Source: Chromatocurvus sp046260765 (lineage in GTDB: Bacteria > Pseudomonadota > Gammaproteobacteria > Pseudomonadales > Halieaceae). Taken from it: DNA of 64,000 bases. The number at the start of each line of letters is the position of its first letter. Position 1 is the first letter of the stretch. The position numbers and the translations under genes are program-made. A model generated the notes under the pieces. The model saw nothing but the letters and a program-made list of their open reading frames with translations. It did not search any database and was not told the origin of the DNA. Below, piece after piece: positions 14,722 to 22,691 of this stretch. The DNA is taken from positions 18,864 to 82,863 of the forward strand of contig JBHEOO010000013.1 in NCBI GenBank assembly GCA_046260765.1. The letters are read 5' to 3'.

Positions 14722-17204
14722 ATAGCTGGGCAATAACCGCCTCACGCATGCTGGCGAGAGACTGGCGAGGCGGCGAGCTTGGGGTTCTGCTGTCGGCACT
14801 GGTGCTCGCAGTGGCCGTCGTCGCGGGCATCAGCTCATTTACCACGCGCCTGCAGGCTGCACTGGAGCAGGAGAGCAATCGCTTTCTCGCCGCTGATCTG
14901 GTGGTGCGGAGCAGGGAACCACTGCCCGAGGACTGGCAGCGGGAAGCCGCTGCCCGCGGACTCGGTACGGCCCGGGTATTGAGCTTCACCTCCATGGTCT
15001 ATAGCGAGTCGGATGCATCGTCACTCGCCTCGATAAAAGCTGTCAGCCGCGACTACCCGCTGCGCGGCGATCTGAAGGTCAGCGCCGCGCCCTTTGGTGA
15101 GGTGCTCGTGGCAGAGAGCGGTCCGCCACAGGGTGAAGTCTGGATCGACTCGCGCCTGTTTGCTCTGCTCGATATCGAGCCCGGCGCCGAATTGAATGTC
15201 GGCGATGCCGAACTGCGGGTGACCGGCGCTGTCCGCTCCGAGCCGGATCGCTCCGTATCATTTGTGGATATCGGGCCGCGGGTTCTCATGCACGTGGACG
15301 ACATCGCCGCAACCAACGTGCTGCAGCCCGGCAGTCGCGTCAGCTATCGGCACCTGGTCGCTGGCGACCCGTCTTCGATAGCGGCATATACGCAATGGCT
15401 GGAGCCAAGACTCGACGTGGGACATCGGCTCATCGACGTGAGTGAGGGGCAGCCCGGCGTCGGTGCAGCACTGGCCCGCGCTGAGAGTTTCTTGCTGCTC
15501 GCCGGCAGTCTCGGCGTGGTGCTGGCGGGCGTCGCTATTGCGCTGGCAGCACGGCGGTTCAGCGAGCGCCACGCGAACTACGTAGCTATACTCAAGAGCC
15601 TTGGGGCGACCTCGCGGGACATCAACCGGCTTTACGGGTCCAGCCTGGTGGCGCTGGGCGTATTGGCAACACTGCTGGGCTGCCTGCTCGGCGCTGTGCT
15701 GCAGTCCATGGCTTTCCGGGTGTTCGCGGACAGCCTGCCCTTGCAACCCGGGGCAGCGGGTGTGCGTCCCTATGCGATGGGTGCAGCTACTGCCCTGGTG
15801 TGTCTGCTGTCCTTTGCCTGGCCGCCGCTGCGGCGTCTGGGTCTGGCCAGTCCCCTGCGAGTGCTGCGGCGCGACATGCCGGAAGAAGGCCGCCGCAGCC
15901 TGTGGGATTACGCTATCGGCCTCACGGCTGTCAGCGGTCTGATGTGGTGGTACAGCGGGGATGCGCTGCTGACGCTGGCGGTACTTGCCGGTCTTGCCGC
16001 CAGCGTTACGCTGGGTTTCCTGCTGGCACTGACCCTGCTGCGCGGCGGGCGACTTGCGGGCATGCGTGCGGGCAGTATCTGGCGTCTGGCGCTGGCCAGC
16101 CTGCAGCGGCGGGGCAGCGCCAATGCGCTACAGGTCGTGATTTTTTCCATGGCGATATTGCTGCTTCTGGTTCTCACCATCATCCGCACAACGCTGATTG
16201 ACAGCTGGGAAACTCAGGTGCCGGAGGATGCGCCGGATCACTTTGTTGTCAACATTGCCCCCGATGAAGTCCAGCAGGTGGAGCAGAGCCTGCGGCAGTC
16301 GGGGGTGGACAGCGCACCACTGTATCCAATGATTCGTGGACGCATCATGCGCGTGAACGGGGAGGAGCTTTCCTCCAGTGACGGACAGGAGGAGGGGCGA
16401 AGTCAGCGTGAGGCCAACTTCACCTGGTCGAGAGAGATTCCGACAGGCAATGAGCTCGTTGCCGGTAGCTGGTGGCCCCCGGAAACGGATGCTGCGCTGG
16501 TGTCGCTGGAGGTAGGTTTCGCGGAGCGTCTGCAGCTAAACGTTGGCGACCAGCTGGGTCTGCTCGTGGGGTCTCGCCCCCTGGACGTCACCGTCGCCAG
16601 CATCCGGACTCTCGACTGGCAGTCCATGCAGCCAAACTTTTTCATGGTATTCCCGCCAGCGCTGTTGACGGATTTTTCCGCCACCTTCATGACCAGCTTT
16701 CATCTGGGGGACGAGAAAAAGGCGTTTCTCAATCCCTTCATCCGGCAGTTCCCGACCGTATCGGTATTTGAAATGGATGTGGTGATTGCGCAGCTTCGTG
16801 GCATCGTCAATCAGGTGTCGGCCGCGGTGGAACTGGTGCTGGCGATCATTCTCCTCGCCGGTGCGCTGGTGCTGGTGGCCGGCGTGCAGGCAAGTGTGGA
16901 CAGCCGTCGTCGCGAAAGCGCCCTGCTGCGAGCGCTCGGTGCCCGGCGTGGCCTGGTGCTTGGGGCTCTGGCGATTGAGTTTGCCAGCCTTGGCTTTTTT
17001 GCTGGTCTGCTGGCCGTGGCCGGTGCCGAGTTGTCTGCATTCGGGCTTCAGGTCTGGGTTCTGGAACTGGCGTACAGACCCAGTCCGTGGCTGTGGCCAG
17101 TCGGTATTATTGGCGCGATGCTGCTGATTGGCGCACTCGGTGTCGTCAGCTGCCGGTCGTCGGTGAGCACGCCGCCGCTGCAGGTGCTGCGGGAATCCGA
17201 TTAG
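14718..17204 (+). CDS. ybbP: ABC transporter permease, YbbP family (FtsX domains)
   Basis: 828 residues from a GTG that overlaps the ybbA stop. One membrane helix (about 22-42) precedes a large periplasmic domain. Then come groups of helices with FtsX-type domains at about 255-440 and 690-825, each starting with long hydrophobic helices such as LLLAGSLGVVLAGVAIALAA. The duplicated FtsX layout and linkage to ybbA and tesA identify the family. It is thought to form an envelope lipid or lysolipid transport system, but no substrate is proven. It ends with a 4-base overlap with the convergent TetR gene. Confidence 0.91.
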   Translation: MNSWAITASRMLARDWRGGELGVLLSALVLAVAVVAGISSFTTRLQAALEQESNRFLAADLVVRSREPLPEDWQREAAARGLGTARVLSFTSMVYSESDASSLASIKAVSRDYPLRGDLKVSAAPFGEVLVAESGPPQGEVWIDSRLFALLDIEPGAELNVGDAELRVTGAVRSEPDRSVSFVDIGPRVLMHVDDIAATNVLQPGSRVSYRHLVAGDPSSIAAYTQWLEPRLDVGHRLIDVSEGQPGVGAALARAESFLLLAGSLGVVLAGVAIALAARRFSERHANYVAILKSLGATSRDINRLYGSSLVALGVLATLLGCLLGAVLQSMAFRVFADSLPLQPGAAGVRPYAMGAATALVCLLSFAWPPLRRLGLASPLRVLRRDMPEEGRRSLWDYAIGLTAVSGLMWWYSGDALLTLAVLAGLAASVTLGFLLALTLLRGGRLAGMRAGSIWRLALASLQRRGSANALQVVIFSMAILLLLVLTIIRTTLIDSWETQVPEDAPDHFVVNIAPDEVQQVEQSLRQSGVDSAPLYPMIRGRIMRVNGEELSSSDGQEEGRSQREANFTWSREIPTGNELVAGSWWPPETDAALVSLEVGFAERLQLNVGDQLGLLVGSRPLDVTVASIRTLDWQSMQPNFFMVFPPALLTDFSATFMTSFHLGDEKKAFLNPFIRQFPTVSVFEMDVVIAQLRGIVNQVSAAVELVLAIILLAGALVLVAGVQASVDSRRRESALLRALGARRGLVLGALAIEFASLGFFAGLLAVAGAELSAFGLQVWVLELAYRPSPWLWPVGIIGAMLLIGALGVVSCRSSVSTPPLQVLRESD

Positions 17205-17854
17205 CTGTCCGGCGCGTCCCGCTGCCGGTCACAGTCCACGCTGATGCCGCGGATGAAGGTCTGCACGCCCAGCGTCACCTGACGTTCGCTGTCTACGTGG
17301 CGCTGAAACAGAGAGGGAGCATCTACCCGCAGCATAGCCATGCCGTGTATGCTGGCCCAGGCGACATTGGTCAGATAGCGGACGTCTTCAGTCTGCGTAA
17401 ACAGACCACCATCAATGCCTCGCTGCAATATCTGCTGCACCGCCGCTGCAGTTTCCCGACTCGCTGCTCGCAGTTCAGGATATTTTTCGGCGGGTTGCAC
17501 GACAGGGCCGAACATCAGCTTGAACAGGGATGTATTCTCCTCGGCATAGGCGACATAAGTGCGAGCCAGTGCGGCGAGCTGGTCATCGGGAGAGGGGCCC
17601 GCGCCGCGCTCTGCCTGCTGTAGCGCCAGAAGCAGTCGTCGATACCCTTCCGCCGCCATTGCGGCGAGCAGAGATTCCTTGTCAGCGAAGTGGCGATAGG
17701 GCGCTGTCTGCGAAACACCCAGCCTGCGCGCAAGGGCGCGCAGGCTCAGGTTTTCTGTATCGCTGCTCCCCAGTTGCTCAATGGCGGACGCCAGCAATTC
17801 GGCGCGCAGATTGCCGTGATGGTAATTACGTGCCCGAGCAGACGAGACAGCCAC
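17201..17854 (-). CDS. TetR/AcrR-family transcriptional regulator
   Basis: 217 residues from a GTG with a GAGGGAAG ribosome site. The N-terminus YHHGNLRAELLASAIEQL (11-28) and the helix-turn-helix LSLRALARRLGVSQTAPYRHFADKESLLAAM (36-66) are typical of the subgroup with a C-terminal WHG domain. Residues 80-190 form the ligand-binding and dimer domain. It lies only 14 bases downstream of mdh on the same strand and is probably cotranscribed with it, but a regulatory link to mdh is not shown. Confidence 0.9.
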   Translation of the reverse strand: MAVSSARARNYHHGNLRAELLASAIEQLGSSDTENLSLRALARRLGVSQTAPYRHFADKESLLAAMAAEGYRRLLLALQQAERGAGPSPDDQLAALARTYVAYAEENTSLFKLMFGPVVQPAEKYPELRAASRETAAAVQQILQRGIDGGLFTQTEDVRYLTNVAWASIHGMAMLRVDAPSLFQRHVDSERQVTLGVQTFIRGISVDCDRQRDAPDS

Positions 17855-17868
17855 GTTGGCCGCTTCCC

Positions 17869-18849
17869 TCAGGGCAGCAGGTGCTTGACGGCGTCGCGCT
17901 CTTCGCTGAGCTCCTGTTCAGTGGCACGCATTCTTTCGCGACTGAAATCGCCGATGTCCAGACCCTGAACGATCTCCCACTTCCCCTGCGTGCAGCGGCA
18001 TGGGAAGGAATAGATCAGGCCCTCGGCGATGTCGTAGGAACCGTCGGAATAAACGCCCATCGATACCCACTCATCCCCGGGCGTGCCCAGTGCCCAGCTC
18101 CGAATATGATCGATTGCGGCATTCGCGGCCGAAGCGGCGGATGAGGCGCCGCGCGCCTTGATAATGGCCGCGCCTCGCTGCTGCACCGTCGGTATAAATG
18201 TAGTTGCATACCAGACCTCGTCAACCTCTTCCATCGCCGGCTTGCCGTTAACCTGCGTGTTGAACAGATCGGGATATTGCGTGGCCGAGTGGTTGCCCCA
18301 CACCGTCATGCGGCTGATGTCATTAATGCTGGTGCCGGTTTTCTGAGCGAGCTGGGTCATCGCGCGGTTGTGGTCGAGACGCATCATTGCAGTGAAGTTG
18401 CGCGGATCGATGTCCGGCGCATTGCGCTGGGCGATCAGTGCGTTGGTATTGGCGGGGTTCCCAACCACCAGCACCTTCACGTCGCGGCTGGCGTGATCGT
18501 TGATTGCCTTGCCCTGCACGGAGAATATCTGGGCGTTGGCTTCGAGCAGGTCTTTACGCTCCATTCCCGGGCCACGGGGACGCGCGCCGACGAGGAGGGC
18601 ATAGTCAGCGTCCTTGAAGCCGGCGTTCGGGTCATCTGTGCAGAAAACGCCCGCGAGAAGCGGGAAAGCGCAGTCGTCAAGCTCCATGCGGACGCCTTCC
18701 AGTGCTTCCATTGCCGGTGCAATATCCAGAAGCTGGAGAATCACCGGCTGATCTTCGCCCAGCATATCCCCCGACGCGATGCGAAACAGGAGGGAATACC
18801 CGATCTGACCGGCGGCGCCGGTTACGGTGACTCTGACAGGTGATTTCAT
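17869..18849 (-). CDS. mdh: malate dehydrogenase (NAD-dependent)
   Basis: 326 residues. The nucleotide-binding turn TGAAGQIG (10-17), the substrate loop ARPRGPGMERKDLL (89-102), GNPANTNA (130-137) and the catalytic His187 in WGNHSAT place it in the longer bacterial malate dehydrogenase group that resembles cytosolic enzymes. It interconverts malate and oxaloacetate in the TCA cycle, completing the set encoded at 39-52 kb. The ATG has a strong AAGGAAAG site. It is divergent from ttcA, with a perfect 23-bp palindrome between them, and is followed closely by a TetR gene. Confidence 0.95.
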   Translation of the reverse strand: MKSPVRVTVTGAAGQIGYSLLFRIASGDMLGEDQPVILQLLDIAPAMEALEGVRMELDDCAFPLLAGVFCTDDPNAGFKDADYALLVGARPRGPGMERKDLLEANAQIFSVQGKAINDHASRDVKVLVVGNPANTNALIAQRNAPDIDPRNFTAMMRLDHNRAMTQLAQKTGTSINDISRMTVWGNHSATQYPDLFNTQVNGKPAMEEVDEVWYATTFIPTVQQRGAAIIKARGASSAASAANAAIDHIRSWALGTPGDEWVSMGVYSDGSYDIAEGLIYSFPCRCTQGKWEIVQGLDIGDFSRERMRATEQELSEERDAVKHLLP

Positions 18850-18898
18850 GGCCTTTCCTTCTTCGATTGTGTAAGAATACTATGCTTTACATGCTTCA

Positions 18899-18921
18899 TT
18901 TTCCGGGGATTACCCGGAAAA
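18899..18921. promoter_or_regulatory. perfect 23-bp palindrome between mdh and ttcA (possible operator)
   Basis: Two 9-base arms, TTTTCCGGG and CCCGGAAAA, flank the spacer GATTA. It lies about 50 bases upstream of the mdh start, near a possible mdh -10 (TAGTAT on the minus strand, about 18878-18883). That position fits an operator or upstream activator site. It lacks the long T run of a terminator on either strand. Confidence 0.6.
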
Positions 18922-19006
18922 CACAAGGCACAGTCGTCGGCTCTGGCTTTGCCCCATCCATACTGTCGGGATCGAACGCCGGTGGACGCCCTGCGCCGGG
19001 CGGCGT

Positions 19007-19012
19007 TAAACT
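19007..19012 (+). promoter_or_regulatory. putative -10 element of ttcA
   Basis: TAAACT lies 35 bases before the GTG chosen for ttcA, with a weak -35 candidate (GTGGAC, 18982-18987, 19-base spacer). It supports a transcript starting near 19019, which would rule out the longer in-frame starts. Confidence 0.3.
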
Positions 19013-19047
19013 CCAGCGCTTTATCTCTACAGGATGCGATCACCGCC

Positions 19048-19881
19048 GTGCAGGAACTGACCCGCAAACAGCGACTCGAATTCAACAAGCTGCAGAAGCG
19101 ACTGCGTCGACAGGTGTCACACGCCATTCTCGATTATCAGATGATCGGCGAGGGTGACAAGGTCATGGTGTGCGTGTCCGGCGGCAAGGATTCCTACGCC
19201 ATGCTGGACATTCTGCTGCGACTGCAGAAAAGCGCGCCGGTGAAGTTCGAGCTTGTGGCCGTGAACATGGACCAGAAGCAGCCCGGGTTTCCCGAGGAGG
19301 TGCTGCCCGCCTGGCTTGACGCCCAGGGCGTTCCTTATCACATCCTGGAAAAAGATACCTACAGCGTCGTTAAATCGATTATCCCCGAGGGCAAGACAAC
19401 CTGCGGTCTCTGCTCGCGCCTGCGACGTGGCAGTCTTTACGGCTTTGCCGAATCCATCGGCGCCACGCGGATAGCGCTTGGTCATCACCGCGATGACATT
19501 GTCGAGACGCTTTTCCTGAACATGTTTTTTGGCGGCAGTCTGAAGGCCATGCCGCCCAAACTGCTCTCTGATGACGGGCGCAACGTCGTGATTCGCCCGC
19601 TGGCCTACGTGAAGGAAAAGGACCTTGTGGCCTACGCACGCTTTCGGGAATTTCCGATCATCCCCTGCAATCTGTGCGGCTCTCAGGAAAATCTTCAGCG
19701 TGTCGAGGTCAAGCGGATGCTGGCAGATTGGGAAAAGCGTTACCCGGGTCGCACGGAGACAATATTCCGCAGCGTGTGCAATGTAGCACCCTCGCAGTTG
19801 GCGGACCGTGAGTTGTTTGATTTTGCGGGCATTGAACAGATAGCGCCGACGGCCGACGATATTCGCCTGGTATCGGTGTAG
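19048..19881 (+). CDS. ttcA: tRNA 2-thiocytidine(32) synthetase TtcA
   Basis: 277 residues from the GTG at 19048. The PP-loop SGGKDS (44-49) binds ATP, and CGLC (120-123) with the later IPCNLC motif binds the Fe-S cluster. The enzyme thiolates cytidine 32 of several tRNAs. The frame is open back to 18949, but starting at the GTG gives the usual short lead before LQKRLRRQ, fits the proposed promoter, and has AGGA about 13 bases upstream. In-frame GTG 18982 and TTG 18949 are less likely. It is followed closely by ccmA. Confidence 0.93.
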   Translation: MQELTRKQRLEFNKLQKRLRRQVSHAILDYQMIGEGDKVMVCVSGGKDSYAMLDILLRLQKSAPVKFELVAVNMDQKQPGFPEEVLPAWLDAQGVPYHILEKDTYSVVKSIIPEGKTTCGLCSRLRRGSLYGFAESIGATRIALGHHRDDIVETLFLNMFFGGSLKAMPPKLLSDDGRNVVIRPLAYVKEKDLVAYARFREFPIIPCNLCGSQENLQRVEVKRMLADWEKRYPGRTETIFRSVCNVAPSQLADRELFDFAGIEQIAPTADDIRLVSV

Positions 19882-19887
19882 AGGTAG

Positions 19888-20508
19888 GTGAGTACCCCTG
19901 TCAGGAGCGATGAACCGCTGCTGGAGTGCAGCGCACTGACGCTGGTTCGCGGGGAGCGAGAGTTGTTTTCTGGACTTGATTTTTCCCTGCGGTCAGGCGA
20001 AATACTTCAGGTCGAGGGTGAAAACGGAGCCGGGAAAACAAGTCTGCTGCGCGTGCTTTCAGGTCTTGCACGCTACGGTTACGAAGGTGAGATAAAAAGA
20101 CAGGCACTACTGCTTTATATCGGTCACCTCAGCGCTGTCAAGGAGTTGCTGACGCCGCGAGAGAACCTCGCCTGGCACGTCGACGGCCACGGTGACTACC
20201 GAGACAACGATATCTGCGCGGCGCTGGCAAAAGTGGGTCTCGCCGGTTACGAGGACGTGCCCTCGCACCAGCTCTCCGCCGGCCAGCACCGGCGTGTCAA
20301 CCTTGCGCGCCTGCATCTGGCGCAACAGCCGCTGTGGTTGCTGGACGAGCCATTCACTGCGATCGACCGCGATGGCGTCGCTTCCCTGGAAGATCTTTTT
20401 GTCAGCCATGCGCAGAGCGGAGGTGCCGTGGTGCTGACATCGCACCAGCCGCTGTCGATGGTTTACCCGGTGACACGTCTGATGCTGAAGGCGGGTATTG
20501 ACCTGTGA
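19888..20508 (+). CDS. ccmA: cytochrome c maturation ABC ATPase CcmA
   Basis: 206 residues. Walker A GENGAGKTS (44-52), signature LSAGQHRR (about 128-135) and Walker B LWLLDEP are present. The AGQ in the signature is characteristic of CcmA. It forms the CcmABCD complex that releases holo-CcmE. The GTG start lies only six bases after ttcA. A GAGGT site sits unusually close, so the exact start is slightly uncertain. It is the first gene of a nine-gene operon with mostly overlapping starts and stops. Confidence 0.94.
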   Translation: MSTPVRSDEPLLECSALTLVRGERELFSGLDFSLRSGEILQVEGENGAGKTSLLRVLSGLARYGYEGEIKRQALLLYIGHLSAVKELLTPRENLAWHVDGHGDYRDNDICAALAKVGLAGYEDVPSHQLSAGQHRRVNLARLHLAQQPLWLLDEPFTAIDRDGVASLEDLFVSHAQSGGAVVLTSHQPLSMVYPVTRLMLKAGIDL

Positions 20509-21200
20509 TACCGGCGACTGCGCCCGGCGCACTGCCATTCTGCATACGACTGCTGCGTCGACAGCTGACGCTGGCCATTCGCCGTCCGGTGGCCGTGGGC
20601 AACCCGCTGCTGTTCTTTGCCATGGTGGTCGCGCTGTTTCCCCTCGGCATCGGGCCGGCGCCGGAGACTCTGGCGGGATTCGCGCCGGGCATACTCTGGA
20701 TAGTAGCCCTTTTGTCGAATCTTCTTTCTGCAGATGGCATTTTCCGCAGTGATTTTGATGACGGTAGCCTCGAACAGCTGCTGCTTGCTCCGCAGCCACT
20801 CTATCTGTCTGTCCTGGCCTATGTGGCGGCGCACTGGCTGGTTACCGGCGTGCTCCTGGCTTTGGTTTCCCCGCTGTTTGCAGCAATGCTGGATTTGCCG
20901 GTGGTCGCATGGCCGTCCCTCGCTGTCAGTCTGCTTCTCGGGTCGGGTGTTATGAGCCTCGTGGGCGGTATCGGTGCAGCGCTGACCGTCGGCCTCAGGC
21001 GCGGCGGCATGCTGATTTCGCTGCTTATCCTGCCCTTTTACATGCCGGTGCTGATTTTCGGGACGGCGACAGTGCAGGGGGCGCTGGATGGCGCCCCGGT
21101 GCTGCCGTTTCTGGCCTTGCTCGGATCCATGCTGTGTCTGTCCATCGCGCTGGCGCCGCTGGCGATCAGTGCCGGACTCAGGATCAGTGTCGATGCCTGA
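20505..21200 (+). CDS. ccmB: heme exporter membrane protein CcmB
   Basis: 231 residues with six hydrophobic segments, and the family's RRPVAVGNPLLFFAMVVALFPLGIGP near the N-terminus (26-51). The GTG start overlaps the ccmA stop by four bases, indicating translational coupling. With CcmA and CcmC it forms the inner-membrane complex that frees heme-loaded CcmE for transfer to apocytochrome c. Confidence 0.94.
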   Translation: MIPATAPGALPFCIRLLRRQLTLAIRRPVAVGNPLLFFAMVVALFPLGIGPAPETLAGFAPGILWIVALLSNLLSADGIFRSDFDDGSLEQLLLAPQPLYLSVLAYVAAHWLVTGVLLALVSPLFAAMLDLPVVAWPSLAVSLLLGSGVMSLVGGIGAALTVGLRRGGMLISLLILPFYMPVLIFGTATVQGALDGAPVLPFLALLGSMLCLSIALAPLAISAGLRISVDA

Positions 21201-21251
21201 TATTTTGACGATTATGGCGCGAGGTCAATTTTTTCACAGACGGTCACGTAG

Positions 21252-21257
21252 TATAAT
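21252..21257 (+). promoter_or_regulatory. putative internal -10 element before ccmC
   Basis: A perfect TATAAT lies 9 bases before the ccmC ATG, in the only sizeable gap of the ccm operon (66 bases). The -35 is poor (T-rich stretch at 21229-21234, 17-base spacing). If used, the transcript would start almost at the ATG. Confidence 0.35.
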
Positions 21258-21266
21258 CACGACCTG

Positions 21267-22007
21267 ATGTGGACACTCTTTCACAAGTTTGGCTCGCCCC
21301 CCTGGCTGTACAGGCTGTCCGGGAGCATTCTGCGTTGGCTGCTGCCAATATCCTTGCTGGCGCTCACGGTTGGTGTGGGCTGGGGCCTGCTGTTCACTGC
21401 ACCTGATTTTCGCCAGGGCAACAGCTATCGCATTATCTACATACACGTGCCGGCGGCGGTGGTTGCACTCGCAGGGTACTACGTGATGGCGATTGCCGGT
21501 GGCATCAGCCTGATCTGGAAAATGAAGATGGCGGATGTCGCCATGCAGGCGGCAGCTCCCGTTGGCGCCGCGCTGACCTTCATTGCGCTGCTGACGGGCG
21601 CTGTCTGGGGCAAGCCGACCTGGGGCACCTGGTGGGTGTGGGATGCGCGCATAACGTCCATGCTTATCCTGCTTTTTCTGTACCTCGGCGTGATGGCTTT
21701 GTATGAAGCCTTTGACAACAAGGCGGCCGCTGCCCGGGCCTGCGCGATTCTCAGCCTGGTGGGAATGGTAAACATCCCCATCATCTACAAGTCCGTGGAC
21801 TGGTGGTACAGTCTGCATCAGCCGGCATCCATCAAGTTTTCCGGTGAAAGCAGTATCGACCCCAGCATGCTCTACCCACTGCTGCTTAGCATCATCGCCT
21901 TTTACGCACTGTTCACCTGCTGTCTGCTGGCGAACATGCGGGCAGAGATACTGCAGCGCGAGCGCAGAACCGGTTGGGTGCAGCGACTGGCCAGTGAGAC
22001 ACACTGA
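21267..22007 (+). CDS. ccmC: heme handling protein CcmC
   Basis: 246 residues, six membrane helices. The tryptophan-rich motif WGTWWVWDARITS (about 116-128) binds heme and CcmE, and conserved histidines flank it. CcmC loads heme onto CcmE. The N-terminus MWTLFHKFGSPPW matches homologues, so the ATG is right although no ribosome site precedes it. The stop codon overlaps the ccmD start by one base. Confidence 0.95.
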   Translation: MWTLFHKFGSPPWLYRLSGSILRWLLPISLLALTVGVGWGLLFTAPDFRQGNSYRIIYIHVPAAVVALAGYYVMAIAGGISLIWKMKMADVAMQAAAPVGAALTFIALLTGAVWGKPTWGTWWVWDARITSMLILLFLYLGVMALYEAFDNKAAAARACAILSLVGMVNIPIIYKSVDWWYSLHQPASIKFSGESSIDPSMLYPLLLSIIAFYALFTCCLLANMRAEILQRERRTGWVQRLASETH

Positions 22008-22258
22008 TGTATTTTGACAGTTTCCGTGCCCTGGTCGAGATGGGCGGACATGGCCTCTATGTATGGTCGGCGTACGCTATCTCACTGGTTGTTATCGTAC
22101 TTTTGGTAATAGCGCCCTATCGTCGGCGCAGGCGATTGCTGGCCGCCATACGGAGTGGTCAGCAGCGCGAGGCGGCCGCGGCTGCCCGCCGCGGGCCGCA
22201 GGCTGCTGTCAGCGGCGTTTCCAGCAAAAAGGAGTCATTGAATGCACCCCGTGCGTAA
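22007..22258 (+). CDS. ccmD: heme exporter protein CcmD
   Basis: 83 residues. One membrane helix (about 18-36) follows the family motif MGGHGLYVWSAY and precedes a basic RRRRR stretch. The C-terminal half is longer and Ala/Arg-rich compared with the usual 50-70 residues. CcmD stabilises the CcmABC-CcmE complex. The end overlaps ccmE by 17 bases. Confidence 0.9.
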   Translation: MYFDSFRALVEMGGHGLYVWSAYAISLVVIVLLVIAPYRRRRRLLAAIRSGQQREAAAAARRGPQAAVSGVSSKKESLNAPRA

Positions 22259-22691
22259 GCAGCGTCTGGTCATTGTCAGCAGCGTTGTTCTGTTTTCCTC
22301 TCTCGCCGTCGGGCTGGCCGCTTACGCATTGCGCGGCAACATCAACCTGTTTTACCCACCGGTTGACGTGATGGCAGGGCTCGCTCCTCTCGATCGCCCG
22401 ATCCGCGTCGGCGGCATGGTGGTTGACGGCAGTGTCGAGCGCAGCAGAGAGTCGCTCGAAGTGCGCTTCTCGGTTACTGACTATGAAGCGGTAGTGCCGG
22501 TTGTGTATGTCGGTATTCTTCCGGATCTTTTTGCGGAAGGTGAAGGCGCTGTGGCGGCGGGAACGTTGAATGCCGATGGTGTGCTGCTGGCGACAGAGGT
22601 GCTTGCCAAGCATGATGAGAATTACATGCCGCCGGAGGTGGCTGACGCGCTCGAGGCATCCGCCCGTCGCAAACAGGAGGCATCGCTGTGA
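22242..22691 (+). CDS. ccmE: heme chaperone CcmE
   Basis: 149 residues. An N-terminal membrane anchor (about 8-30) is followed by an OB-fold domain. The covalent heme-binding His124 and the nearby Tyr128 lie in LAKHDENYMPP, as in E. coli (130 and 134). It carries heme in the periplasm from CcmC to CcmF/H. The ATG has an AAGGAG site inside ccmD. It overlaps the ccmF start. Confidence 0.95.
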   Translation: MHPVRKQRLVIVSSVVLFSSLAVGLAAYALRGNINLFYPPVDVMAGLAPLDRPIRVGGMVVDGSVERSRESLEVRFSVTDYEAVVPVVYVGILPDLFAEGEGAVAAGTLNADGVLLATEVLAKHDENYMPPEVADALEASARRKQEASL

